A DNA stretch of 64,000 bases. Source: Kribbella pratensis. GTDB lineage: Bacteria; Actinomycetota; Actinomycetes; Propionibacteriales; Kribbellaceae. Made by a program: the position numbers and the translations under genes. The stretch lies in NCBI RefSeq assembly GCF_004366075.1, contig NZ_SODU01000001.1, positions 2,749,134 to 2,813,133 of the forward strand. Direction: 5' to 3'. This document shows, piece by piece, positions 45,130 to 53,804 of this stretch; positions within the stretch are counted from its first letter, which is position 1; each line of letters opens with the position of its first letter. The notes under the pieces are model-generated. The model was not told the DNA's origin. It did not search any database and saw only the letters and a list, made by a program, of their open reading frames with translations.

Positions 45130-45534
45130 ATGGCACTCCTAGCATTCGTGACAACATGGCTGATCTACCTCGTACTCGCGGCGGTCAAGTCTCGGACCAG
45201 CCGCATAGGTGCGGCTGGCGCGATCAGTGGTGTACTGCTGGCCACAGTGACCTTCTTCATTCGCGGCCTGGCCGTCGGTACCAGTCTCGACGGCATGCTG
45301 TACGGCGCAGCGCTGCTGTCCATCGTCATCCTCTTGATAACGGGTGGCGATCCATCACTGATGTTCGATATTCATCACATGAAGGGAAAGCAGTTCCGTC
45401 GGCTGTCCAAGCAGGAGCGAGCAAGGGTCAAAGCCCGCGACCGGCGCTCGGGCACCGCGCAATTCGCCTTCATAGCCATTGTTATCGTCGGCGCATCCCT
45501 GTACGTCGGATTGGGATGGACCTTCCTGGACTAG
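45130..45534 (+). CDS. Small membrane protein
   Basis: 134 residues with four hydrophobic segments: ALLAFVTTWLIYLVLAAV, IGAAGAISGVLLATVTFFI, GMLYGAALLSIVILLITGG and AQFAFIAIVIVGASLYVGLG. A basic cytoplasmic loop (KGKQFRRLSKQERARVKARD) lies between the third and fourth. No family recognised. Confidence 0.65.
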   Translation: MALLAFVTTWLIYLVLAAVKSRTSRIGAAGAISGVLLATVTFFIRGLAVGTSLDGMLYGAALLSIVILLITGGDPSLMFDIHHMKGKQFRRLSKQERARVKARDRRSGTAQFAFIAIVIVGASLYVGLGWTFLD

Positions 45535-45878
45535 TACGCGCCGCACGCCTTGGAGCACAGATCGGGCGGCCCTGTGATCTGTCGGATCATCCGCGACAAA
45601 TCTGCCGGTCGATGGGCGACAGGTCTAGCAGTCTGCCGACGACTTGACGGGATCGCCGACGCACGAATCTGCCGATGAGCGGATTGTGCTCGAAGGTTGC
45701 CCAGGTGATCGCGAGTTCATCGCCAGCCTGGTCATCAGTCGACATCTCAGCTGATCCAGACAGCTCGCCCGACTGAAGTTCGACCGGACGCGATAGCTCT
45801 TGCCAATACTCGAGGCGCGGAGGACTGTCGATTATAGGCACGCGACTCCCGCTGGCCATGTCTAGCGGAGCGTGCGCC
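45535..45878. other. Gap without a convincing gene
   Basis: About 340 bases between the membrane protein and the secreted protein. Short frames exist on the minus strand but none has a ribosome site or recognisable motif. Nothing else is seen. Confidence 0.4.
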
Positions 45879-46385
45879 ATGAGGAACCGTTCGATCCTGA
45901 GATGCCTGGTCGTCGGAGTTGTTTCCGCCGCCGCCTTATTCGCGTCGGCTGGAGTCGCCTCAGCCACGATCGACTACCGAGAGCGCGGTCCGCTGACAGA
46001 CACCGACCAGCACCCAAACATCTGCGGGTGGCCCGCGACCTTCAGCGACAGCGGTCAGTATCAACTGATCGTGCAGGAGACCACGGCTGGGACCTTGCAT
46101 GTGAACTACCGAGACATCCTTCACGGCAGCCTGACCTTCAGTGATAGCACTGAGGTCCCCGCGTCCCTCCGTGGAGTCACCTGGCAAGACAGGAACGTGG
46201 AGGTATCCGTCTTCAACACTGACATCTCTGGTGACCGACAAGTCGTCCTGGAACGGCATACGTCCTTCGAGGGGCCGTTCAAGGGCTTGCTGACCACGGC
46301 CACCTTCGTCGTCGATCCGAGTGGCACTGTGACGGTTGATCGCGAACTCACTGTTGGAGATGTGGACTGCTCGACGTTCCTCTGA
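45879..46385 (+). CDS. Secreted hypothetical protein
   Basis: 168 residues. MRNRSILRCLVVGVVSAAAL then FASAGVASA is a good Sec signal peptide with an Ala-Ser-Ala cut site. The mature part has two Cys (NICGW and the late DVDCS), possibly a disulphide, and alternating beta strands. Exported domain of unknown role. Confidence 0.72.
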   Translation: MRNRSILRCLVVGVVSAAALFASAGVASATIDYRERGPLTDTDQHPNICGWPATFSDSGQYQLIVQETTAGTLHVNYRDILHGSLTFSDSTEVPASLRGVTWQDRNVEVSVFNTDISGDRQVVLERHTSFEGPFKGLLTTATFVVDPSGTVTVDRELTVGDVDCSTFL

Positions 46386-46646
46386 CAGAGCCCGCCGTCC
46401 GGCATGATCCTAAGGGCTTGCTACGAACGACCCCGGTACTCGCGGCATCCTCGAACGTCCGGAACTGCCGCGATGCGCTGTAGAGTTCGCAGGGTCGGCA
46501 GTTGCGCCTGCCGCTCTCCGAGCTCGCCCGGTGGCCTACGCACCTCGAGCATCCGAGGACAAGCCGTCTCCGACGCAGCGCTCCGCGACCATGCATCGAG
46601 GTGACCTCGCGGAGCTCGTAGGCGGCTCCGCCGGCGGAGGAACCCG

Positions 46647-47568
46647 ATGAGCAACACCAGCGACTCCGAGTCCGCGGCGCCAGGCAAGGGCCGAGCCCGC
46701 ATCCGCGCCATCCGCGCCATCCGCGCCCAGATGGCGGCGACCGGCGAATCCTGGACCACAGCTGCCCGCAACCACGACACCACCAGAGCTGGAACCGGCA
46801 TTGACTCGCTCAGTGCGTCGGCTGAGGACCGGCTTCCGTACAGGGTCGTCGACCGGCACAACCAAGGCTGGCTCGGTCGCTCCGATCCCCGTGGCTGGGT
46901 CTCGCTACACCGCCGACTACGGCTGGAAGCGCGACCTGCCCGACCGCACCTATCCCGAGCTGATCGCGAGCCGCGGACCACTGCGGCCAGTGCTGCCGAT
47001 CACCGACCCCGACGCAGCCCAGCTGCGCGAACTGTTCACAGCCGCCGGCCGCCGCACCGTCACCACACTCGCCGCCGCGCTCGAGCACGTCTTCCACGAG
47101 CTCCGCGTCAGCAAAGAAGGCGCTACCGGCGCCACCGGGTGGGACTACGCCAAGCTCACGATCACCGCCGGACGGGAAGGATCATGGGAGTCGGAGGCCC
47201 TGATCCAGCGTGCTCTTCGGCAACGGCCTGAACCTCGCCAAACCAACAGGAGCCCGCAGGCGCGGACTCCTCGACGACATCGCCGCCCGCCGCGCCGCAG
47301 GGCCATCGAAACGGGTCGACCCCGACGTACGCGCCGCGCTCGCCGCGATGTCACCCGCTGGGTCACCGGACCGGACCGCTACACCGAGGTCGCCGAAACC
47401 CTTGCCTGGCAGGTCTCCCGGTACTGCGACGAGACGGCCGGCCCCGAGGGATGGCGCGCGGTCGCCGACCAATGGCTGCAGCCCGGAGGCATGGCCGTCA
47501 CCGACTTCCACAACTGTTACCGGCTGTTCTACTCACTGAGCGAACACCTCGACAGCGGCAGACTCTGA
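46647..47568 (+). pseudogene. Multiply frameshifted conserved actinobacterial gene
   Basis: A good ribosome site (GGAGGA) precedes the ATG at 46647 (MSNTSDSES...IRAQMAATGESWTTAARNHD). Coding character then jumps to another frame (DYGWKRDLPDRTYPELI, then TAGREGSWESEAL), to a third (FGNGLNLAKPTGARRRGLLD), and back (RWVTGPDRYTEVAETLAW to FYSLSEHLDSGRL). At least three frameshifts break what was once a protein of about 300 residues, of a type often seen next to mobile elements. Confidence 0.65.
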
Positions 47569-47835
47569 TCCGGTCTCCGCGGCATCGAGGTGTCGGCACA
47601 CGCCGTTATCGTCGGCGCCATGCCTGCCGCAGATGTCGGCGCCGCGGCGATCAGCACCACACCGGCCGCGGCGTACCCGTTCGCCGGCTGCCGGATCGTG
47701 AGTTCGTTGGTTGCCTACAGCACCCGGTACCCATCCGGGTGCGGGCCAGCGGCCTGCTCATGCCGACCTGGTCCGGCGCGGCCAGTGAGCCGCGTTTCGG
47801 CCGCGTTCGGGCGTCGGCGTGGCAGGCTGGCATAC

Positions 47836-48099
47836 ATGTGTGGTCGATACGCATCTGTGGCCAGCCGCGCCGAGCTCCTCGAGCGTTTCGTCGTCGACGA
47901 GAGCAACGCCGACGAGCTGCGCGGCCAGGACTTCAATGTGGCCCCGACCAAGGACAACCCAGTCGTGATCGCCCGCGTCCCGCGAGCCGCCGCCGATGAC
48001 GCGGAACCAGCGCGCGAGCTCCGCGCGTTCCGCTGGGGCCTTTTACCGGACTTGGCGCTTTCTGCCTCAGTTTGGCTGAGGCCTGTCCGCCGGAGATGA
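47836..48099 (+). pseudogene. Truncated SRAP (YedK/HMCES) peptidase gene
   Basis: It starts MCGRYASVASRAELLERF, including the invariant Cys2 that forms the thiazolidine crosslink with abasic-site DNA, and continues to NVAPTKDNPVVIA and ELRAFRWGLLP. The remaining 130 or more residues (with the Asn, Glu and His of the active site) are replaced by about 19 unrelated residues and a stop. The truncation falls at a hairpin at 48064-48082. Confidence 0.75.
48064..48082. repeat. Perfect 7-base hairpin at a gene-truncation point
   Basis: GCCTCAG-TTTGG-CTGAGGC is a perfect inverted repeat where the SRAP homology ends. It may be the end of a lost insertion or a terminator acquired by the truncated gene. 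Confidence 0.45.
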
Positions 48100-48193
48100 C
48101 TTAACCGCCGCCGAACGGACCCCGGCGGTCTAATGGCATCCCCAGCGAACGTCATGCGGACCCCTCGAAGACGCTCCCGATCCTTGCTCGGAC

Positions 48194-48636
48194 CTACATT
48201 TCCAACGGAGCCAGAACCAGTGGCGAGGTGGCCGGTACGTAGATGTGCAGCCGGTCGAGATTGGCGAGCATCCAGTCCTTGACGGTCGCGGGGCCCAAGC
48301 GGTCTATCCCCAGCCAGGGCCACACAATCGAGTGGGTGAGCAAGCTTTTGGCCAATGTCGAGCCGGCCGAGGTCGGGCTGTAGTGCTGGTAACGGAATCG
48401 GGGTTCGCTGTTTGGCCCAACCTTGCCGACCTTGAGAACCATGCCGCCCCCGCCTCTGAGGTAGTCGACGAACTGAGGGCGAACGCGTACACGGCGCCGT
48501 ACCCCGGCGGTAGCCTCGGCTGCCGATAAGGCGCGCGCATCAATTCGGTGCGAAGTTCGCAGGGCCAACCATCAAGCCGCAGGGCCGTGACGGCCGATGC
48601 GAAGTCGCTGACTAGGATTCCTGGCTCGATGAGCAT
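48194..48636 (-). pseudogene. WPWLG-family hypothetical gene with one frameshift
   Basis: The first frame runs MLIEPGILVSDFASAVTALR to GYGAVYAFALSSSTTSEAGA. At a G-rich tract (about 48430-48450) coding continues in another frame as VLKVGKVGPNSEPRFRYQHY, LLTHSIVWPWLGID and DWMLANLDRLHIYV, to the end at 48194. Together they form one protein of about 147 residues, with a VYxFxLS/KVGKVG pattern loosely like GIY-YIG folds. A fragment of a paralogue is at 40990. Confidence 0.7.
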
Positions 48637-48651
48637 GTCGCGATCTCGAGC

Positions 48652-50781
48652 CTATGTGCCCGCTGCTTCGATATCTGCGGACTCGTACTCGCTCCTGATG
48701 GAGTCGAGTCGCCGCTGACCATGCGGGGTGTCGGCCAGCCAGAACGTCCAGCCGTTGGCGGGCGCACCGGTAACGGCCACTGCCGCCGCGGATGGGGTGT
48801 CGTAAGCGACTTCCTCGTACATGATCCGCCCTTGCTCATCGATCTCGGCAACGCCATCGATGTCCTGCTTCGCAGGGGTTAGGACTGTCCCGGCGTGCAA
48901 GAGACCCGCCTGGAAAAGGTCCATGATTCGGACCCTGGCGCCGGCGCTGTCCCCGGGGAAGGGCGAGGGGTCGGGCGCTAGTGCGGTCACCGGTGGATAC
49001 TGCGGCTCGTAGTCGGAGCGAGAGAGCATCTCGAACGCCCGGCGGACGACGTCGGCCATCAGCCGGCGGCGTTGCGCGAGGAAGTCGCTGAACGGCAGTT
49101 CGGTCCATCCCGCTGGGAGTGCGTGCAGTTCGACCTGCCGTTTGAGCCGATCCGGATCAAGGTGAGGCTTGGACGAAAGCTGCTCGGGCCAGTAGTCGGC
49201 AGGCGGTTTGTCGGAGATGGCGATGTTGTCGTTCCACTCGACGAGCGCCATGTTCGCGATCTGGTTGATCTGGCGGTTGTCCGTCACGCCGAGCGTGGAG
49301 CGGAGATAGGCCCGCGGGAATAAGTGGTGTCGCTCTATGCCCTTCCTGGCGACGATTGCGGGGTCCAAACGCTCACGGACCTTACCGGTGGCAAGGAGCG
49401 CGTCGGCGTCGAGGATGTTCAGGGCGGCCATGTACGCGAACAGGGCGGGGCTGCGGGCCGCAGATGTGGCCAGTTCGTTGGGGAGGGTGATGGCCCAGAA
49501 GTCTGTAGTCAGGATGTCGTCGACGATCCGGATGAGCGCGTTCACAAACCCGTCCGCGTCGTGGGCGGCGATGTCGGCAATGGCTGCGAAGTCCTTCTCG
49601 ACCTGGGATTCGAAGGAGCCGGAGTACCGGGAGGTGGTGTGGGCCATGAAGAACCACCGTGCGATGACCTCGCGCAGTCGGTCGAGCGGCACGCCGTAGT
49701 CGACGCGGCCGAGCAGCCAGATGGCGTAGCTGTACAGAATGGCGTTCTGGCTGGAGATCATCTTCGCCCCTCGGTATCCGGCCCGCTCGAGGCAGCGGAT
49801 GAACTCGTGCCAGTTAGTCAGGTCGAGGACCTTCTCCTGTGCGGCCTGGAGCCGGGCGAACTGCTCGTTACGACGCTCAGTGCTGGTCGCGCCGGTTTCG
49901 AGGTCCTTCCCGCGCAGCACCGAGTAGGCGTGCTTGAGGACCGCGCGGCGGAAGGCCAGCGCGATCGACACCCGCAGCATCTGATCCGGCTGAGGTGCGA
50001 TGAACCAGTTGAACGGAGACGCACCGGACAATGAGGGGATCTTGCATCCACGAGCGAAGTCCTCGAGTTGCTTGCGGCCCTTCTCCCAGAAGACGCTCAT
50101 TAGGGTGATGATGAAGTCGGCCTGGTTCAGCGTCACTCCCTCGGAGTTGATCCGGACGAAGACCTCGGCGACTTGCTCCTCCTGAACCGCGGAGTCGAGC
50201 TCGACGACGTTGAAGGGATAGTTCTGGAGGTCCCGGACCCGGTCGAACGCGTCCTCGAGCTCGTTCCGGTTCGGAGTCGCCAGGTCGCCCCGCGCGGACT
50301 CAAGCCTGTTGAAGTATCCTGTGACCGTGGAGCGGTAGTCCCGCCAGAGCTCTGTGACGTCAGGTAGGAACTCCGGGTTCTTCTCGATCGCCGCATCCGA
50401 GACGGCGAAGTGCTCGTCTCGCGGCCGGAAGGCGAGACGCACCCGCGACTCGCTGTAGTCCTGTCGCACAACGACCTCGCCGGTCAGTACCGAGTACAGA
50501 GACGTAAGCCTCTGTTGCCCGTCCACGATCAGCCACCGGGCGACGCGCGCGTCCTTGTCGTCTACCCCGATCTGCCGCGCCCCGACCTCGGCGCCGGTCT
50601 CCCAGAACAGCAGATATCCAACTGGGAAGCCCCGGTACATCGAGTCGAACAGATCGCGTACCTTGCTGTTTGACCACACGAAGGGTCGCTGCAGCTCCGG
50701 GAGTGCAATGTCACCTCGGTTGATGTTGTCAACCAGATGCCTCAGTTGGAATGAAGTGCTGTGAAACACCGTGCGTGCCAC
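48652..50781 (-). CDS. DUF262-DUF1524-RAMA defence-type protein
   Basis: 709 residues in three parts. The DUF262 domain has LPELQRPFVW (28-37) and VDGQQRLTSL (86-95), the ParB/GmrS-like nucleotide-binding motifs. A long helical middle leads to a DUF1524 His-Me-finger nuclease motif (IERHHLFPRAYLRSTLG, later NQIANMALVEWNDN). The end (GLLHAGTVL...NGWTFWLADT) is a RAMA domain, which is associated with modified-DNA recognition. GmrSD-type proteins restrict phage with modified DNA, so an anti-phage role is likely though unproven. No methylase is adjacent. It starts at the ATG and appears intact. Confidence 0.85.
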   Translation of the reverse strand: MARTVFHSTSFQLRHLVDNINRGDIALPELQRPFVWSNSKVRDLFDSMYRGFPVGYLLFWETGAEVGARQIGVDDKDARVARWLIVDGQQRLTSLYSVLTGEVVVRQDYSESRVRLAFRPRDEHFAVSDAAIEKNPEFLPDVTELWRDYRSTVTGYFNRLESARGDLATPNRNELEDAFDRVRDLQNYPFNVVELDSAVQEEQVAEVFVRINSEGVTLNQADFIITLMSVFWEKGRKQLEDFARGCKIPSLSGASPFNWFIAPQPDQMLRVSIALAFRRAVLKHAYSVLRGKDLETGATSTERRNEQFARLQAAQEKVLDLTNWHEFIRCLERAGYRGAKMISSQNAILYSYAIWLLGRVDYGVPLDRLREVIARWFFMAHTTSRYSGSFESQVEKDFAAIADIAAHDADGFVNALIRIVDDILTTDFWAITLPNELATSAARSPALFAYMAALNILDADALLATGKVRERLDPAIVARKGIERHHLFPRAYLRSTLGVTDNRQINQIANMALVEWNDNIAISDKPPADYWPEQLSSKPHLDPDRLKRQVELHALPAGWTELPFSDFLAQRRRLMADVVRRAFEMLSRSDYEPQYPPVTALAPDPSPFPGDSAGARVRIMDLFQAGLLHAGTVLTPAKQDIDGVAEIDEQGRIMYEEVAYDTPSAAAVAVTGAPANGWTFWLADTPHGQRRLDSIRSEYESADIEAAGT

Positions 50782-51194
50782 GAGCGGCTCCCCTCATCGA
50801 CCAGCTGGCCTCAGCCTCTCAGACGGCACCGAGATTCGTACTGGCTGACGACGCTGACGCTTCGGCCGTCGTCGGTCCCGAGCTCGATGAATTGCCCGCT
50901 GGTGTGGGAGGCGGGTCCGTCGAAGACCCAACTTGATCGCCTCCACGGATTCGTTCATGGGTCCAGAGTGCGCCCGATCAGATGCTCGCGTCACCGATCA
51001 AGTCCGCCGACCTGCAGCAAAACTGCGAACTGCTGGTCGGCCAACTCAGACGGTCGCTACTCTCAGAACGGGCCTATACCGGATTTGTACTGAGGCTGGG
51101 AATCTAACGATCAGCGGTGGCAACGTCGGCCCCTGGGAACGCCGACAGACGACACTCCCTGCCGGGCCACCTGTCCCCGACAGAACCGGCGCCA
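50782..51194. other. Gap without a convincing gene
   Basis: About 410 bases upstream of the DUF262 gene. It must contain that gene's promoter. Open frames on both strands lack ribosome sites and known motifs; nothing else is seen. Confidence 0.4.
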
Positions 51195-51596
51195 TCACCA
51201 ACCAGGCGACAACCTCACACGTGCGGGCGGGGCACGGTCGATCTCCACTACACCCGCCCGCTCGAGGACCACTGCGACCCACCCAGCTGTCGCCCGTGAC
51301 AGGAACCTCTTCAGGTGTGCGTCAAGGGTGCCCTCCACCGCATCCGTCGAATAAGTCATACCGATAGGCACCCACGACCGGCCGCGCAGCACGGCTGGAA
51401 CTTCCTCTACTGCTCTCCACGGCAGAGGGGTCCACGCCTCCTGCTGACCGAGCAGCAGCACCAATCCCTCGCTGGTGTATCGCGCCACGGAGAACCGTCC
51501 CCGACCGGTGGGAGTGCTCAGCGGCTCGCCAGGTTTGACGGCTGCCCTGATCGCGGCTTCAACGCGGCCTGCCATGAATCCATCATCAGGTGTCCG
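51195..51596 (-). CDS. Conserved hypothetical protein
   Basis: 133 residues. TPTGRGRFSVARYTSEGLVL, LLGQQEAWTPLPWRAVEEVP, RGRSWVPIGMTYSTDAVEGT and VVLERAGVVEIDR resemble a conserved actinobacterial hypothetical often found in accessory regions. No catalytic motif is evident. The ATG at 51596 is preferred, but one 21 bases later is also possible. Confidence 0.65.
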   Translation of the reverse strand, partial: RTPDDGFMAGRVEAAIRAAVKPGEPLSTPTGRGRFSVARYTSEGLVLLLGQQEAWTPLPWRAVEEVPAVLRGRSWVPIGMTYSTDAVEGTLDAHLKRFLSRATAGWVAVVLERAGVVEIDRAPPARVRLSPGW

Positions 51597-51812
51597 CATC
51601 GTGCGCGTCGATCGGCCCTGCCGCATACGTGCCCGCACCTAGCTCGACGCCTCGTAGCTTCGACCAGCCGCGTCGTGGACTGGCGTGAGGTGCGCCTGTC
51701 GTTCGTTAGTCCGGTCAACAGACTGCTGCCCTTCTGGGCCAAGGACATCAAGGTCGGCGCGAAGATTCTCTGCACTAGTCAAGTCCCGTGATGGTCGAGT
51801 GGCGCCGACAGT
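51597..51812. other. Spacer between the hypothetical gene and the IS21 remnant
   Basis: With the IS end included, the gap to the next start is about 320 bases. This part shows no gene and only the divergent promoter area; nothing recognisable. Confidence 0.35.
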
Positions 51813-52140
51813 GTTCTGTGACGTCAGATCTCCGTGAATTGTGACGGCACCTGCTGGTTGGGCCGGAAGTTGTCAGCGAATTTTGGCGTCACTGACGGGT
51901 TTGTGGTGGGAGGATCGTTGTGCTCAGTGAGGGGGCGCAACCGATGCGGCCACGTCAGTCGAAGGTCGAGTTGTATGCCGGCCTGCGCCGTGATTCGCAG
52001 GCGGGTCTGTCGAACAGGGCTTTGGAGCGCAAGTACGGCGTAGGCTGGCGCACCGTTCGGCAGGCGCCGAGTTCGGCGTGGCCGCCGCCGCGGCAGCCGT
52101 ACGCGCCTCGGCGCTCGAAGCTGGATCCGTTCAAGGCCTT
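51813..52140 (+). mobile_element. IS21-family 5-prime remnant
   Basis: A GTG at 51920 with GGGAGGA 6 bases upstream opens a frame MLSEGAQPMRPRQSKVELYA, then GLSNRALERKYGVGWRTVRQ and SKLDPFKA: the N-terminal helix-turn-helix of an IstA transposase. Homology stops near 52140 and the DDE domain and istB are absent. The upstream stretch has TGTGACG at 51818-51824 and 51841-51847 and the inverse CGTCAC at 51888-51893, as expected of IS21-type terminal repeats. The frame runs straight into the lipoprotein gene. Confidence 0.65.
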
Positions 52141-52153
52141 GCGGACATGGAGA

Positions 52154-53206
52154 ATGCGGATATGTGTTCTCGTCGCGATCGGAGTACTCTGTTCGGCCTG
52201 CGGCAACCAGGTCCCAACGAGTCATTCGGCCGCGGAGGTGACGGACTGCGTGGTGCTGGAACGTTTGAACGCTCCAGCCTACTCCCTCGCCTTCGACAAG
52301 GTGAAGGACGCGTTATGGTTCCCGGTCATGGAAATCGGAGGCAAATCAGGCCTCCATCGCTATGATCTCGCGACTGGACAACAGCGTCAGTATCCGTTGC
52401 CGGACTCCGGCGACAATGGCCTCGTCGCGACCACTGCTATTACCAGCGATGGCGCTGTATGGGTCAATCTGCCGTACGCTGTCGCGCGCTGGGATCCAAT
52501 CCGAGAGACGATCACCACAACGTCGATCTCTGCGGATGCCGAAGGTCGGCTCCCTGGAGCAGTTGACACGGCCCAGCCCCTGGCTGGAACCTGGATTTCA
52601 ACCCTCATTGCGGACGGCGACGGGGTGCTGATCGCCCGTCTCAACGTTCCCTATCTCCAACGGGTGTCCAGCGACGGCACAACGGCGAGAGCCTTTGACT
52701 TGCCCAATGGGTACGAGGGTACGAAGAGAATCGCTCGAATGGGTAGTGCACTGATCGTGGCACCAGGTTGGTTATCTAACGAGTCGGCAACAGACGTCAT
52801 AGCAATTGCGTCGAGCACAACGAAGCACACGGACATTATCCCATTGAACGGTCTCTTCGATCTTGGCGGGACCATCGCCGCGCTGACTCAGAACGGTTTG
52901 GTAAAGGCCGACACTGGCGAACCCCTGTCGACGGCGCTCGTACCGGATCCCTCCGCGCATGCCTTGTTGGCACACAACGGTGAAGCCGAGGTCGCGTACA
53001 GCCCATCCAGGCACACTCTGGAACGTGCCGTAGGAACCGAGGTCGCGACCCTTCAGTTGAACAGTCGCGAGGCACCTGCCGCTGGAGGAACTGGGACTGC
53101 AGTGAAAGCTTGGGAAGGCGTTACGGCGTTGGCACCAGGCCCCGATGCCACCGTGTTCGCCCTTCGCGCCAATGGGACCGAGCTGTGCGAATGGAGATCC
53201 GGGTGA
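52154..53206 (+). CDS. Lipoprotein with propeller-like repeats, fused in frame to an IS21 remnant
   Basis: 350 residues from the ATG at 52154: MRICVLVAIGVLCSACGNQV is a short signal with lipobox-like CSAC. The mature part has recurring DGAVWVNLPYAVARWD-like and DGVLIARLNVPYLQRV-like units, suggestive of a beta-propeller like the lipoprotein at 42611. The same frame is open upstream into the IS21 transposase start at 51920, so a fusion product is possible. GC and codon use look less biased than in the core genes. Confidence 0.72.
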   Translation: MRICVLVAIGVLCSACGNQVPTSHSAAEVTDCVVLERLNAPAYSLAFDKVKDALWFPVMEIGGKSGLHRYDLATGQQRQYPLPDSGDNGLVATTAITSDGAVWVNLPYAVARWDPIRETITTTSISADAEGRLPGAVDTAQPLAGTWISTLIADGDGVLIARLNVPYLQRVSSDGTTARAFDLPNGYEGTKRIARMGSALIVAPGWLSNESATDVIAIASSTTKHTDIIPLNGLFDLGGTIAALTQNGLVKADTGEPLSTALVPDPSAHALLAHNGEAEVAYSPSRHTLERAVGTEVATLQLNSREAPAAGGTGTAVKAWEGVTALAPGPDATVFALRANGTELCEWRSG

Positions 53207-53294
53207 TCGTGGGCCTGGCTGCGGCAGCGGTCACGGCCGTGATCCTCGCCGATGACGGGGCAGCGCCTCACCCGGCTGTCGCCGGCCAGAGCAG

Positions 53295-53804
53295 ATGCCG
53301 ACGCAGATGACTCCGACACCCGGCAGGCCCTCGGGTGGTGATCCGGTGCGCCGACTCCACGTCGACTACGTGAAGCACTACACGACGTTCGCGGAGTTGC
53401 GCGCTGACAGTTTCGCTGTCGTCAAGGTCATCGCCGGGGAACAAGTCTTAGGCGAGATCGCGCGGCTTCCGACAACGGTGACGAGTGCGACGGTGACGAA
53501 GGTTCTCTGGGGAGAAGTTGCGTCAGCGACGGCTATTGAGATCAGGCAGCTTGGCACCGCCGAGATGGTCGGCAACATGTCGAAGGTCCTTGAACCAGGT
53601 GCTGAGTACTTGGTCTTTCTCACTCCGAGCACCGGTGCCGATGATGCTGCCCCTAACCGCTACCTGATCGCGGGCGACGTCGGCGTGTATCAGTTGCAAG
53701 GCGATCAGTACGTGCTCCGCGGGGGCGACGTGCCGCCCAAGGGGGCCAACTCACTCCCGCCGAAGCTCCAGGCCACCTCTGCGGAAGCAATCGTCATTTC
53801 TTAG
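53295..53804 (+). CDS. Hypothetical extracytoplasmic-type protein, probably cut off from its signal peptide
   Basis: 169 residues without a signal peptide in this frame (TTFAELRADSFAVVKVIAGE, ATVTKVLWGEVASATAIEIR, LEPGAEYLVFLTPSTGADD), a pattern of secreted beta-rich proteins. Immediately upstream, in another frame from the ATG at 53191, MEIRVIVGLAAAAVTAVILA looks like exactly such a signal. The distance 53191-53804 is one base short of a whole frame, so a single-base deletion near 53280 probably separated the two. It overlaps the lipoprotein end. Confidence 0.55.
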   Translation: MPTQMTPTPGRPSGGDPVRRLHVDYVKHYTTFAELRADSFAVVKVIAGEQVLGEIARLPTTVTSATVTKVLWGEVASATAIEIRQLGTAEMVGNMSKVLEPGAEYLVFLTPSTGADDAAPNRYLIAGDVGVYQLQGDQYVLRGGDVPPKGANSLPPKLQATSAEAIVIS

